From positions 101,805-165,804 of the forward strand of contig CAJIZF010000006.1 in NCBI GenBank assembly GCA_905181835.1: DNA of 64,000 bases, written 5' to 3'. The position numbers and the translations under genes are program-made. This document shows positions 9,270 through 18,145 of the stretch, in pieces (position 1 is the stretch's first letter; the number at the start of each line of letters is the position of its first letter). The notes beneath the pieces were generated by a model. It was given only the letters and a program-made list of their open reading frames with translations, was not told where the DNA came from and searched no databases. The stretch is from an uncultured Flavobacteriaceae bacterium (lineage in GTDB: Bacteria > Bacteroidota > Bacteroidia > Flavobacteriales > Flavobacteriaceae).

Positions 9270-10823
9270 TTGAGATATATTTATGGTTTTGTTCTAATTT
9301 TCACCTTACTTTTATGGAGTTCCTGTCGTAAAGATTTTGAATCTGTTCCTAGTTCAGGGAATTTAGAGTTTTCACAAGACACCATATTTTTAGATACAAT
9401 TTTCACTAATATTGGATCCAGTACTCGAACACTTAAAGTTTATAATCGCAGTAGCGAAGATATAAATATCCCTAACCTGCAATTATCAGGCGGAGAATCT
9501 TCAAGTTATCGTTTAAATGTTGATGGTATTCCGGGCAAAATATTTCAAGATATTAATATTTTAGCTAATGACAGTATTTTTGTTTTTATTGAAACTACCA
9601 TTGATATCGATAATTTTCCAAATCCAGACAACTCATATTTATACGAAGACAGAATTGTATTTGACTCAGGCACCAATACTCAAGATGTTAACTTAATTAC
9701 TTTAGTAAAAGATGCTGTTTTTCTTTTTCCTGAACAAAGTTCAGATGGAACTGTAGAGACTTTAAATCTTGGTACCGAAGATGAACCTATTTTAATAGAA
9801 GGTTTTTATTTAAACGATGATCAACTAAATTTTACCAATGAAAAGCCATATGTTATTTATGGGTATGCAGCGGTAGCACCAAACAAAACGTTAATAGTTG
9901 AACCTGGAGCTAGAATTCATTTCCATAGAGATAGTGGTATTTTAGTTGCAAATACTGCTTCCATGAAATCAATTGGATTGGCCAGTAGCGACTCAGAGTC
10001 GATGGAAAATCAAATTATATTTGAAGGTGATCGATTGGAACCATCATTTGCTGATGTACCAGGTCAATGGGGTACCATATGGCTAACTGCGGGCAGTACT
10101 AATCATGAATTTAGTTATACAACTATTAAAAATTCAATAGTAGGAATACTGATGGATAGTAATGATGGAGATCGTACGTTATCATTAAAAAATGTTGAAA
10201 TATACAACACCTCGAATGTCGGCTTGTTAGCACGTACTGGCGACATCTATGGTGAAAATCTAATCATAAATAATAGTGGCCAATCATCGTTATCATGTAG
10301 CTTAGGGGGAAAATATAATTTTATTCATTCAACATTTGTAAATTATTGGACTAATAACTTCAGAATATTTCCTGCAGTTTCGATAGATAACGTTTTACAG
10401 ATTGGTGAAAATGAATTTATTACCTCAGATTTAATCGAAGCAAATTTTATAAATTGTATTGTATACGGTAATGAAGCAAGAGAATTAATATTCACTCAAA
10501 GTCAAGAGGCTGCTTTTAACTTTAATTTTAAAAATAGCTTAATACGATTTGATGATCCTAACGGAAATTTTGAAGATGATTTGAATTATGATTTTCTAAA
10601 TGAAAGTCTTTACCTCAATACTGTTAGGAATCAGAATCCCTCGTTTTTGAATACTACACTGAATGATTTTAATATAGAAACCGATGTATCTGGTGCCGAC
10701 GGAATAGGAGATCCATTAGATGCATTAACAGTTCCACTTGACGGAAATGGAACTAGTAGAAATGTTTCAGCTCCCGATGCTGGAGCCTACGAAAGTATTA
10801 TTTATCCTGATGAAGGAACATAA
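9270..10823 (+). CDS. Lipoprotein, right-handed beta-helix-like, function unknown
   Basis: This 517-aa protein starts with TTG. It has a type II signal peptide with lipobox LLWSSC (lipidation Cys near residue 19), so it should be lipid-anchored. The N-terminal half (DTIFLDTIFTNIGSSTRTLKVYN) resembles an Ig/choice-of-anchor beta sandwich. The middle, with repeated beta-strand/turn patterns (ARIHFHRDSGILVANTASM, VEIYNTSNVGLLARTGDIYGE), resembles a parallel beta-helix. It ends in SAPDAGAYES, common at the ends of such beta-helix proteins. It lies 69 nt after the giant secreted protein on the same strand. Similar lipoproteins are widespread in Flavobacteriaceae, but no function is known to me. 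Confidence 0.75.
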   Translation: MRYIYGFVLIFTLLLWSSCRKDFESVPSSGNLEFSQDTIFLDTIFTNIGSSTRTLKVYNRSSEDINIPNLQLSGGESSSYRLNVDGIPGKIFQDINILANDSIFVFIETTIDIDNFPNPDNSYLYEDRIVFDSGTNTQDVNLITLVKDAVFLFPEQSSDGTVETLNLGTEDEPILIEGFYLNDDQLNFTNEKPYVIYGYAAVAPNKTLIVEPGARIHFHRDSGILVANTASMKSIGLASSDSESMENQIIFEGDRLEPSFADVPGQWGTIWLTAGSTNHEFSYTTIKNSIVGILMDSNDGDRTLSLKNVEIYNTSNVGLLARTGDIYGENLIINNSGQSSLSCSLGGKYNFIHSTFVNYWTNNFRIFPAVSIDNVLQIGENEFITSDLIEANFINCIVYGNEARELIFTQSQEAAFNFNFKNSLIRFDDPNGNFEDDLNYDFLNESLYLNTVRNQNPSFLNTTLNDFNIETDVSGADGIGDPLDALTVPLDGNGTSRNVSAPDAGAYESIIYPDEGT

Positions 10824-10852
10824 AAAAAGCCTTTTCATTGAAAAGGCTTTTT
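10824..10852. terminator. Bidirectional Rho-independent terminator
   Basis: A perfect 13-bp stem, AAAAAGCCTTTTC / GAAAAGGCTTTTT with loop ATT, has A and T tracts on its two sides. It sits between the convergent lipoprotein gene (+) and cold-shock gene (-), 21 nt past the cold-shock stop, so it can end both transcripts. Confidence 0.92.
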
Positions 10853-10873
10853 ATTAAAAAATGATATTTTATA

Positions 10874-11068
10874 TTAAAGAACTTTCACATTTACTGCGTT
10901 CATTCCTTTTTTACCTTCTTTTAATTCAAATTCAACTTTGTCCTCTTCACGAATATCTTCATCGATTAATCCAGAGATGTGAACAAAATGTTCTGTGTTT
11001 GTGTCATCTTCAGTAATAAAACCATATCCTTTGGAAGCATTGAAGAATTTAACTGTACCTGTTTGCAT
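10874..11068 (-). CDS. Cold-shock domain protein
   Basis: This 64-aa single-domain OB-fold RNA chaperone is of the CspA family. RNP1 is KGYGFI at residues 13-18 and RNP2 is HFVHIS at 27-32, preceded by the usual TGTVKFFN start. The length is right for the family. On the minus strand a perfect -7 box TACATTTG (rc of 11096-11103) lies 27 nt upstream of the ATG, giving a short leader. I use no symbol because Flavobacteriaceae encode several paralogues (cspA/B/C/G names are arbitrary). Confidence 0.95.
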   Translation of the reverse strand: MQTGTVKFFNASKGYGFITEDDTNTEHFVHISGLIDEDIREEDKVEFELKEGKKGMNAVNVKVL

Positions 11069-11131
11069 TATTTTAAAATTTATTTAATTAAGCCGCAAAT
11101 GTAGTTTTTTTTATTTAATAAAAAGGTTTTA

Positions 11132-12853
11132 TTAGTTGATAATTAACTTTTTGGTTAAAATTTGCGATTGGTTAAAAATATTAAGAAAATATACACCACT
11201 ATCAAAATCACTTAAATCAAGACTCGTTTCTGAAGATTGTTGTGACCTATTTAATAAAACCTTTCCAGTAACATCTGTTAAGTGTAATACCATTTTTTCG
11301 CTAAAATTATTTATTTTGATATGGAACTTTTTACCTGGATTCGGGTAAACTAATAAGTTTTTATCTTGATTTTCATTTATTCCTAATTCACCGCCTTCTA
11401 TAATTGTTATATGGCTATTTATAGGAGGGGTTTGAATTACATCAACTTGACCACTTAACCAAGAAACTTTAATATAATCTATTGAATTAGCTGCTCCCAA
11501 TCCAAAAAACTCATAAGCTGAATTTTGGCCAAGGAATCCTTCGCCACATAAGGTATAATTATATTGTTTATTTCCGTTAATAGAAATTTCTATCCAAGAA
11601 CCTATTCCCTGACGATTACTATCAATTCCCTCTAGCTTAACTTTTAACCAATTATTATTTTGATTAGTTATATTTTTCCATAAAAAAATGTTGTCAGGTT
11701 CGTAGTTTAAGACTGCTATATCTGGATAACCATCATTGTTAATATCTCCAATTGCATTAGAAAAACTTTGAGCTGTATCGTTTTCAAAACCTGCAGAAGA
11801 GGGAATGGTATAATTACCAATTCCATCATTTTCGTAAAAAGCAGAAGGTAAAAAACTTGTTGTGCCATCCAAAGCTCCACTTACATACAAATCCAAATCT
11901 GTATCATTTTCAGCATCTAAAAATACAGCTCCCCAAGCAGCAGATTCAAACAATGTTCCATTATTTTCAGCAATATTGCTAAAAGTACCATCTCCATTAT
12001 TTTTTAAAAAAATATTACCTGCTACGGTATTAGTAATATAAATGTCTAACCAAGTATCATTATTATAATCGCCAATTGTAGTAGACATAGCATCCATTGA
12101 TAAATTAGTTCCTGTCTCCTCTCCTACTTCGGTAAATGTACCATCTCCATTATTTTTATATAATAAGTTTTGTGTATCTAGTTTATCATTTGCAATGTAT
12201 AAATCTTGCCAACCATCATTATTATAGTCAAAGAAAGCGGAACAGAATGAAAAATGATGGTTATTATCTATTCCAACAAGGTCGTTTACAATAGTGAAAG
12301 TTCCATCGCCATTATTGTGGTATAAATAATTTTGTATGTCATCACCTAAATTGCCTCTAGAACATATAAAAACGTCTAATAAACCATCTTTGTCATAATC
12401 CCCCCAGGAGCTTCCAAAATTAGAATTATTATTGAGATTTAATCCTGATGATATGGTGATATTGTCAAAAACCATATTTCCGAGATTCTCAAATAATACG
12501 TTTGAATCTGAATTACTTGTAATAAATAAGTCATAATCGTTATCGTTATCAAAATCAATCCATTGTACTGTTTTAGTCTCAAATAATTCATCTTCGATAC
12601 CAAAATCAATTTGAGAAAAATATCCATTAGTATTGTTATAGAATTTTACAGGCTCTCCTTCTTCAGAAGAAACAGTAATATCATCCCAACCATCGTTATC
12701 AAAATCAAAAAATGATATTCCACCTCCTAAAGTACCAATTCCATAACAAGAGTTGTCAAATCCAAGTAAAATAGACTCTTCGCTAAATTGTACTTGTGCT
12801 AAAGTATTAGGAAGATAAATTATATAAAATAATAATAAGAAAAAAAACCTCAT
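11132..12853 (-). CDS. Secreted FG-GAP/VCBS repeat protein with T9SS type-A sorting domain
   Basis: This 573-aa protein has an N-terminal signal peptide (FFLLLFYIIYLPNTLAQ). It contains about seven FG-GAP/VCBS-type beta-propeller repeats with Ca-binding DxDxDG-like loops (DFDNDGWDD, DYDKDGLLD, DYNNDGWQD, DINNDGYPD), then an ASPIC/UnbV-like segment (GIDSNRQGIGSWIEISINGN) as in CRTAC1-type proteins. The last 75 residues are a Por-type sorting domain (LLVYPNPGKKFHIKI ... SGVYFLNIFNQSQILTKKLIIN). It should be exported by Sec and then by T9SS to the surface. The ligand is unknown. It lies 12 nt downstream of glyA on the same strand. Confidence 0.88.
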   Translation of the reverse strand: MRFFFLLLFYIIYLPNTLAQVQFSEESILLGFDNSCYGIGTLGGGISFFDFDNDGWDDITVSSEEGEPVKFYNNTNGYFSQIDFGIEDELFETKTVQWIDFDNDNDYDLFITSNSDSNVLFENLGNMVFDNITISSGLNLNNNSNFGSSWGDYDKDGLLDVFICSRGNLGDDIQNYLYHNNGDGTFTIVNDLVGIDNNHHFSFCSAFFDYNNDGWQDLYIANDKLDTQNLLYKNNGDGTFTEVGEETGTNLSMDAMSTTIGDYNNDTWLDIYITNTVAGNIFLKNNGDGTFSNIAENNGTLFESAAWGAVFLDAENDTDLDLYVSGALDGTTSFLPSAFYENDGIGNYTIPSSAGFENDTAQSFSNAIGDINNDGYPDIAVLNYEPDNIFLWKNITNQNNNWLKVKLEGIDSNRQGIGSWIEISINGNKQYNYTLCGEGFLGQNSAYEFFGLGAANSIDYIKVSWLSGQVDVIQTPPINSHITIIEGGELGINENQDKNLLVYPNPGKKFHIKINNFSEKMVLHLTDVTGKVLLNRSQQSSETSLDLSDFDSGVYFLNIFNQSQILTKKLIIN

Positions 12854-12865
12854 AAAATCAGAATA

Positions 12866-14140
12866 TCACGCTTTGAACAAATCTCTTCCATCCATTAATT
12901 CATTGACTTTTAACGCAATTACCTCAAGTTTTTCTGAGTCATTAAAATTCATTATCACCTCGTCTACTAAATCAACGACTAATTGCATATCAGCTTCAAC
13001 CAAACCTCTAGTAGTAATCGCAGGTGTTCCTATTCTAATACCACTGGTAACAAATGGAGATTTATCATCAAAGGGGACCATATTTTTATTAACTGTAATA
13101 TCAGCTTTTACCAGAGCTTCCTCTGCTTCTTTTCCAGTAATGTTTTTATTCCTTAAATCTATTAATAACATATGGTTATCAGTTCCTCCGGATATAATTT
13201 GATAATCTTTGTCCATAAAAGCTTTTGCCATAACTTTTGCGTTCTTTTTTACTTGTACAGAATAATGTAAAAAATCATCTGTTAAAGCTTCTCCAAAAGC
13301 TACCGCTTTAGCAGCAATAACATGTTCTAGAGGCCCTCCCTGATTTCCAGGAAAAATACCACTGTTTAACAATGAAGACATTTTTTTTAAATTTCCGTTT
13401 TTTAATTTAATTCCAAAAGGATTTTCAAAATCTTTGCCCATCATTATCAAACCTCCTCGTGGTCCTCTTAAAGTTTTGTGAGTAGTGGTCGTAACGATGT
13501 GACAATATGGTATTGGATCACTAATAATGCCTTTAGCAATCAGTCCTGCAGGATGTGAAATATCTGCCAGTAAAATGGCACCTACTTTATCTGCGATCTC
13601 TCTAAATCGTTTATAATCAAATTCTCGTGAATAGGCCGAAGCTCCTGCTATAATCATCTTAGGTTTTTCCCGTATTGCAATTTCCTCTACTACATTCATA
13701 TTAATTAAACCTGTTGTTTTATCCACTCCATAAAAAACAGGATTGTATAATTTTCCAGAAAAATTAACTGGTGATCCGTGAGTTAGATGCCCCCCATGAG
13801 AAAGATCAAAGCCCAAGAACGTATCACCCGGTTTTAAACAAGCGAAAAAAACAGCAGTATTCGCTTGAGACCCACTATGAGGTTGAACATTTACATAGTC
13901 TGCTCCAAAAAGAGTTTTGGCTCTATCGATTGCTAATTGTTCGACTTCATCAACAATCTCGCATCCACCATAATATCTTTTTCCAGGATAACCTTCTGCA
14001 TATTTGTTGGTAAGGACGGAACCCGTAGCTTCAAGTACTTGATTACTAACAAAATTCTCAGATGCTATAAGCTCTAAACCTTGAAGTTGTCGTTTTTCTT
14101 CTTCTTGAATCAAGTCAAAAATTTGCTCATCTTTTATCAT
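12866..14140 (-). CDS. glyA: Serine hydroxymethyltransferase
   Basis: This 424-aa PLP enzyme interconverts serine and glycine with tetrahydrofolate, feeding one-carbon metabolism. The PLP lysine is in [15 protein letters not shown] (K222). Other landmarks are the N-terminal [35 protein letters not shown] and [11 protein letters not shown]. The length matches the bacterial family. A perfect -7 box (TATTTTTG, rc of 14167-14174) lies 26 nt upstream on the minus strand, in the intergenic region shared with the divergent fumarylacetoacetase gene. Confidence 0.97.
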   Translation of the reverse strand: MIKDEQIFDLIQEEEKRQLQGLELIASENFVSNQVLEATGSVLTNKYAEGYPGKRYYGGCEIVDEVEQLAIDRAKTLFGADYVNVQPHSGSQANTAVFFACLKPGDTFLGFDLSHGGHLTHGSPVNFSGKLYNPVFYGVDKTTGLINMNVVEEIAIREKPKMIIAGASAYSREFDYKRFREIADKVGAILLADISHPAGLIAKGIISDPIPYCHIVTTTTHKTLRGPRGGLIMMGKDFENPFGIKLKNGNLKKMSSLLNSGIFPGNQGGPLEHVIAAKAVAFGEALTDDFLHYSVQVKKNAKVMAKAFMDKDYQIISGGTDNHMLLIDLRNKNITGKEAEEALVKADITVNKNMVPFDDKSPFVTSGIRIGTPAITTRGLVEADMQLVVDLVDEVIMNFNDSEKLEVIALKVNELMDGRDLFKA

Positions 14141-14207
14141 AAGTATTTTTCTAAAAAAATTAAATTCAAAAATACAAAAAGCGTACCTTATAAATTAACT
14201 AAAATTA

Positions 14208-14215
14208 TATCTTTG
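14208..14215 (+). promoter_or_regulatory. -7 promoter element of the fumarylacetoacetase gene
   Basis: TATCTTTG matches the Bacteroidota -7 consensus TAnnTTTG exactly and lies 35 nt upstream of the ATG at 14251. No clear -33 TTG is present at the usual spacing. Confidence 0.5.
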
Positions 14216-14250
14216 ATTAAGATTTTACTAACAAAAAAATAAGACTATAT

Positions 14251-15531
14251 ATGCCACTTTCTGCAAACGATCCTTCAAGGAAATCTTGGATTAAAACTTC
14301 ACTAAATTCAGATTTTCCAATTCAAAATATTCCTTTTGGGGTTTTTCTTACTAGAGGTGATATCATAACCATCGGTACACGTATTGGTGATTATGCAATT
14401 GATCTTGGAGCTCTACATCAGCTTGGTTATTTTGAAGGAATAGATTTAACGGATGATATTTTTATGCAAGACAGCTTAAACGATTTTATTGCCGACGGCA
14501 GAAAAACGTGGAGATTAGTTCGTAATCGCATATCAGATATCTTTCTAGATAGTAATAATAAACTTCAGGATAATGAAGAACATAAAAAAGTAGTTTTATT
14601 TACTCTTGATGAAATTGAAATGCAATTACCGGTAGATATCGGTGATTATACAGATTTTTATGCTAGTAAAGAACATGCAACAAATGTGGGATCCCTTTTT
14701 CGAGATCCAGAAAATGCGTTATTACCTAATTGGCTTAGAATTCCTATTGGCTATCATGGACGCAGTTCATCAATTATCCCCTCAGGAACCCCCATCCACA
14801 GACCTTATGGACAGACTAAACCAGGAGAAGATGGTATACCAGGATTCGGTCCCTCTAAATTAGTTGATTTTGAATTAGAAATGGCTTTTATAACGATGGA
14901 CTCCAATTATTTAGGACACAGAATTCCTATCCAGGAAGCTGAAGATTATATTTTTGGATTGGTATTGTTTAATGACTGGAGTGCAAGAGATATTCAAGCA
15001 TGGGAATACGTCCCCTTAGGACCTTTTTTAGGAAAAAACTTTGCGTCTACCATTTCGCCTTGGATAGTTACTTTAGATGCACTAGAACCTTTTAGAACCA
15101 ATGGTCCAACACAAGATCCAGCACCACTTCCCTATCTAGCTCATGGCAACAATAAAAATTTTGATATAAAATTACAGGTTGCCATTCAGCCAGAGAATGA
15201 TGAAGAAACTGTAGTTGCTAATTCTAATTTTAAGTATATGTATTGGTCTATGGCTCAACAATTAACGCATCACACAGTTAACGGTTGTAATTTGCGATCG
15301 GGAGATATGATGGGAAGTGGTACAATTTCTGGACCTACTAAAGATAGTTATGGATCCATGTTAGAATTAAGTTGGAGAGGTCAAAACCCTGTTTCTTTGA
15401 AAAATAATAAGGAACGAAAATTTATTCAAGATAACGATACTGTCATAATGCGTGCATATTCAGAGAAAAGTGGATTACGAATAGGATTTGGCGAATGTAT
15501 TGGGAAAATACTACCTGCGCTAGAAAATTAA
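14251..15531 (+). CDS. fahA: Fumarylacetoacetase
   Basis: This 426-aa enzyme catalyses the last step of tyrosine/homogentisate breakdown, hydrolysing fumarylacetoacetate to fumarate and acetoacetate. Family features include the N-terminal SH3-like half (FPIQNIPFGVFLTRGD), the metal/active-site segments DFYASKEHATNVG, PIGYHGRSSSI, VDFELEMAF and LVLFNDWSARDIQAWEY, and the closing MMGSGTISGP motif. The length agrees with eukaryote-type FAH. No other tyrosine-catabolic gene is nearby. Its 3' end overlaps the convergent ytxJ gene by 4 nt. Confidence 0.95.
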   Translation: MPLSANDPSRKSWIKTSLNSDFPIQNIPFGVFLTRGDIITIGTRIGDYAIDLGALHQLGYFEGIDLTDDIFMQDSLNDFIADGRKTWRLVRNRISDIFLDSNNKLQDNEEHKKVVLFTLDEIEMQLPVDIGDYTDFYASKEHATNVGSLFRDPENALLPNWLRIPIGYHGRSSSIIPSGTPIHRPYGQTKPGEDGIPGFGPSKLVDFELEMAFITMDSNYLGHRIPIQEAEDYIFGLVLFNDWSARDIQAWEYVPLGPFLGKNFASTISPWIVTLDALEPFRTNGPTQDPAPLPYLAHGNNKNFDIKLQVAIQPENDEETVVANSNFKYMYWSMAQQLTHHTVNGCNLRSGDMMGSGTISGPTKDSYGSMLELSWRGQNPVSLKNNKERKFIQDNDTVIMRAYSEKSGLRIGFGECIGKILPALEN

Positions 15532-15920
15532 ATGTAATTAACTAGAATAGTAGCGTCTATATCATGATGAGAGCTCTTATGTATAGCTGTTCCATTTTTC
15601 AAAATAATTAGTTGTGGGCTTTGATGGGAAACTTTAAAACCTGAAGCAATTTCGTTAGATATGTCTCTGTATAGTAGTAAATCTAAATAATATAGTTTAA
15701 CTGAGCTCATTTCTATGTTTAATTGTTTCTCAAATTGACGTAAAGCCATACGACTAATTCCACATCGTGTAGAATGTTTAAAAATGGCAACAGGTTTTAT
15801 ATGCGATTCTTTATAAATATTCTCTAATTGATCTAAAGAGGTCAATGAAATCCAAGGAATCTGCTTTTTTATTTCTTTTTTATTCTTATTTTCTCCAAAT
15901 ATTTTTTTTAAAAAACTCAT
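15528..15920 (-). CDS. ytxJ: YtxJ-type bacillithiol-system redox protein (DUF2847)
   Basis: The product has a thioredoxin-like fold with the single active cysteine in FKHSTRCGISRMAL, the YtxJ hallmark. By family knowledge YtxJ is associated with bacillithiol and acts as a putative monothiol bacilliredoxin removing bacillithiol from protein cysteines. The ORF track starts at 15950 (MLEINNELLA...). I prefer the internal ATG at 15920 (MSFLKKIFGE), which matches the usual start of this family and gives 130 aa. The stop overlaps the convergent fahA stop by 4 nt. It suggests that the organism makes bacillithiol. Confidence 0.8.
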   Translation of the reverse strand: MSFLKKIFGENKNKKEIKKQIPWISLTSLDQLENIYKESHIKPVAIFKHSTRCGISRMALRQFEKQLNIEMSSVKLYYLDLLLYRDISNEIASGFKVSHQSPQLIILKNGTAIHKSSHHDIDATILVNYI

Positions 15921-16026
15921 AGCTAATAATTCATTATTAATTTCTAACAAAATTATGTTTTAAAATTAGCATAAAACTACATAAAAAATAAATCATACTA
16001 TAAAATTAGTTGGTTAGTTATAAAAC

Positions 16027-16057
16027 AAAAAACCTTCAGATACTGAAGGTTTTTTTT
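16027..16057 (-). terminator. Rho-independent terminator of the secreted thioredoxin gene
   Basis: AAAAAACCTTCAG-ATA-CTGAAGGTTTTTT is a perfect 13-bp stem with a U tract on either strand. It lies 19 nt past the stop of the minus-strand gene at 16076. Confidence 0.88.
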
Positions 16058-16075
16058 AAAATAAATCATTCTATA

Positions 16076-16870
16076 TTATTTAATAATTATCTTTTTTGTT
16101 GCTGAGCTAGTTTCAGTAGTTACTTTAACTAAATAAGTTCCTGAGCTTACATTTAGGCTAAAAGCCATATTGTTAGCATTTACATTTAGCGAATACACTT
16201 CTCTTCCTATTAAATCAAAAACTTGAATTGTTTTAGCTACTTGATTTTCCATTACTAAAGAAATATTCTGTCCGTTTGATATAGAAGGTACAACAGCAAA
16301 TTCAACATTTTGAGTATCTGTTACTCCTAAAATTGTACATTCCATAACTTCAGGTTCTAAACCATTAGGGAAAGTTGCTTCAAAAGTTGTAATATCGGTT
16401 AAAGGCCAAATATCACGATTCAGAAGAGTTCTATCTGGGCCAATTAAACAAAAGGTAGGATAAGCACTAACTCCAAAATTACTATCTACGCCACCAGCTC
16501 CTCCATCTGCACTTACAGCAGGAGGAAGATTAAAAGGACCTCCGTAAGTTTCTCCGTATTGAAGAACCTCTTCATCTGAATCGGTACCGTTATTTATTGA
16601 TATCATAACTAAGTCACCGCCATTACAGCCATATTTGTCATAAAATTCGCTAAAAGTTGGTTGCCATGTTTGACAAGGACCACAAGTATCAAAAAAGAAA
16701 TCTAAATAAATGTGCTTTCCAGCATCAGCATATTCGTAAAGATTGTGTTCAACGCCGAAGATATCTGTTACTGTAAAATCATCAACAATATCTCCAACAT
16801 TGTAGTTGGTTGTTTGAGCAAAAATTAATGTTGTTAATAACAACATTAATAGGGATGTAATTTTTTTCAT
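16076..16870 (-). CDS. Secreted thioredoxin-like (TlpA/redoxin) protein with T9SS type-A sorting domain
   Basis: This 264-aa protein has a signal peptide (MKKITSLLMLLLTTLIFAQ). A redoxin/TlpA-type thioredoxin domain follows with the active site DTCGPCQTW (C63-x-x-C66) and the cis-Pro loop SAYPTFCLI. The final 80 residues form a Por-type sorting domain (IFDLIGREVYSLNVNANN, SGTYLVKVTTETSSATKKIIIK). It is predicted to act outside the outer membrane or on the cell surface as a thiol-disulfide enzyme. The electron donor is unknown. It is divergent from the TetR gene, with the 125-nt spacer holding the TetR operator. Confidence 0.87.
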   Translation of the reverse strand: MKKITSLLMLLLTTLIFAQTTNYNVGDIVDDFTVTDIFGVEHNLYEYADAGKHIYLDFFFDTCGPCQTWQPTFSEFYDKYGCNGGDLVMISINNGTDSDEEVLQYGETYGGPFNLPPAVSADGGAGGVDSNFGVSAYPTFCLIGPDRTLLNRDIWPLTDITTFEATFPNGLEPEVMECTILGVTDTQNVEFAVVPSISNGQNISLVMENQVAKTIQVFDLIGREVYSLNVNANNMAFSLNVSSGTYLVKVTTETSSATKKIIIK

Positions 16871-16948
16871 TAAATTATTTTTAGTTAATTATTAAACACA
16901 ATATAGAAAAACGTTTTGGATATTTATTTAAAAGTAATTAGAAATAAT

Positions 16949-16964
16949 TATACCATTTGGTATA
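16949..16964. promoter_or_regulatory. Palindromic operator, probably of the adjacent TetR regulator
   Basis: TATACCA-TT-TGGTATA is a perfect 7-bp inverted repeat with a 2-nt spacer. It lies 7 nt upstream of the perfect -7 box TAAATTTG (16972-16979), itself 16 nt from the tetR ATG. Size and symmetry fit a TetR-dimer site, and its position would block transcription of tetR and the thioesterase gene. Confidence 0.65.
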
Positions 16965-16971
16965 TTTTAAA

Positions 16972-16979
16972 TAAATTTG
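16972..16979 (+). promoter_or_regulatory. -7 promoter element of the tetR-thioesterase operon
   Basis: TAAATTTG is an exact match to the Bacteroidota -7 consensus TAnnTTTG, 16 nt upstream of the tetR start codon and adjacent to the palindrome. Confidence 0.55.
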
Positions 16980-16995
16980 AAAAAACAGCTAAAGA

Positions 16996-17595
16996 ATGAT
17001 ATCAAAATCTGAAAAAACAACTAAATACATTATTGAAACAGTAGCTCCAATATTTAACCAAAAAGGATACGCAGTGGCTTCAATGTCAGATTTAACTGCT
17101 GCAACTGGACTCACAAAAGGAGCAATTTATGGAAATTTCAAAAATAAAGAAGAACTTGCAATTAAAGCGTTTAAATTCAGTATTAATCAAGTATTAAAGA
17201 GTATTTCTACGCATCAAAATCAAAATAAATCACCACTACAAAAATTATATTTAATTACAGATTTTTATAAAAATTATTATGACTTTAGTAAAAAAATTGG
17301 AGGTTGCCCAATTCTTAATACTGGAGTCAATACTAAAAATCAAAATAAGAAACTACACCATGAGGTGATGTTAGTTATTGATAAAACTCAATCGAATATT
17401 GCCAAATTAATTGAACAGGGGAAAAAAAATGGAGATATAAATAAAAACATTGACTCTATAAATTTTGCAAGAAGGCTTTATAGTCATATTCAAGGAGCCG
17501 TATTCATGACTTACACAATGAATGACAAAATTTATTTATACGATGCCGTAGAGGACATGAACCTTATAATTAAGAAAGAATTAGAAAAACAATGA
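16996..17595 (+). CDS. TetR/AcrR family transcriptional regulator
   Basis: This 199-aa regulator has an N-terminal helix-turn-helix of TetR type (GYAVASMSDLTAATGLTKGAIYGNFKNKEEL, residues about 25-55). The alpha-helical ligand domain with GGCPILNTGVNT resembles the LmrA/YxaF-like C-terminal group. The last base triplet overlaps the next gene (ATGA), so it is co-translated with an acyl-CoA thioesterase. A perfect palindrome upstream is the likely autoregulatory operator. By inference the ligand may be an acyl-CoA or fatty acid, but nothing in the sequence proves this. Confidence 0.9.
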   Translation: MISKSEKTTKYIIETVAPIFNQKGYAVASMSDLTAATGLTKGAIYGNFKNKEELAIKAFKFSINQVLKSISTHQNQNKSPLQKLYLITDFYKNYYDFSKKIGGCPILNTGVNTKNQNKKLHHEVMLVIDKTQSNIAKLIEQGKKNGDINKNIDSINFARRLYSHIQGAVFMTYTMNDKIYLYDAVEDMNLIIKKELEKQ

Positions 17596-18092
17596 AAAAA
17601 TTAGAAAAAATATTAAAAAGTAAAGCAATAATAAGATTTCAGGATTGCGACCCATTTAACCATCTAAATAATGCAGCCTATTTAAATTATTTTACCAATG
17701 CTCGTGAAGATCAAATAAAAAATTATTACGATATCGATATTTACGCAATGGCCAAAGAATCAGGAATTAGTTGGGTGGTAGGAAGTAATCAAATTGCATA
17801 TATAAGTCCTGCTTTATTAATGGAAGATATTGTAATCGAATCGCAATTACTCAATTATAATTCTACAAGTCTATTTGTAGAATTGAAAATGTGGAATAAA
17901 AACGAAACTAAAATAAAAGCTGTCATGTGGAGTAACTTTGTTCACTTTAATTTATTAAAACAAAAGAGAGTAAATCACTCTAATCAAATTATGAAATTAT
18001 TTGAAGAAGTTCATAATCCAATTGTTACCAAATCATTCGAAAAAAGAGTTGACTTTTTTAAAAAAAAATTTAGAGCATCAAATATTCAATAA
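17592..18092 (+). CDS. Acyl-CoA thioesterase (hotdog fold)
   Basis: This 166-aa 4HBT-type hotdog thioesterase has the signature FQDCDPFNHLNNAAYLNYF (residues 16-34), where the catalytic Asp precedes the helix. Length is normal for a single-hotdog enzyme. It should hydrolyse an acyl-CoA or acyl-ACP thioester; substrate chain length is not predictable. It overlaps tetR by 4 nt (ATGA), so its expression is expected to be under the TetR repressor. Confidence 0.85.
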   Translation: MKKLEKILKSKAIIRFQDCDPFNHLNNAAYLNYFTNAREDQIKNYYDIDIYAMAKESGISWVVGSNQIAYISPALLMEDIVIESQLLNYNSTSLFVELKMWNKNETKIKAVMWSNFVHFNLLKQKRVNHSNQIMKLFEEVHNPIVTKSFEKRVDFFKKKFRASNIQ

Positions 18093-18131
18093 TATTGTAT
18101 TAAGTAAAAAAAATACCCCAAATAGTTTACC

Positions 18132-18139
18132 TATTTTTG
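18132..18139 (+). promoter_or_regulatory. -7 promoter element abutting smpB
   Basis: TATTTTTG (exact TAnnTTTG) ends 6 nt before the smpB ATG, which predicts an mRNA with almost no leader. Confidence 0.5.
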
Positions 18140-18145
18140 TTAGAT

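Noticed and set aside
12873-13202. 109-aa plus-strand ORF over glyA (and similar antisense ORFs elsewhere in the track)
   Set aside because: Exact antisense shadow of a well-conserved gene; no independent domain or start signals.
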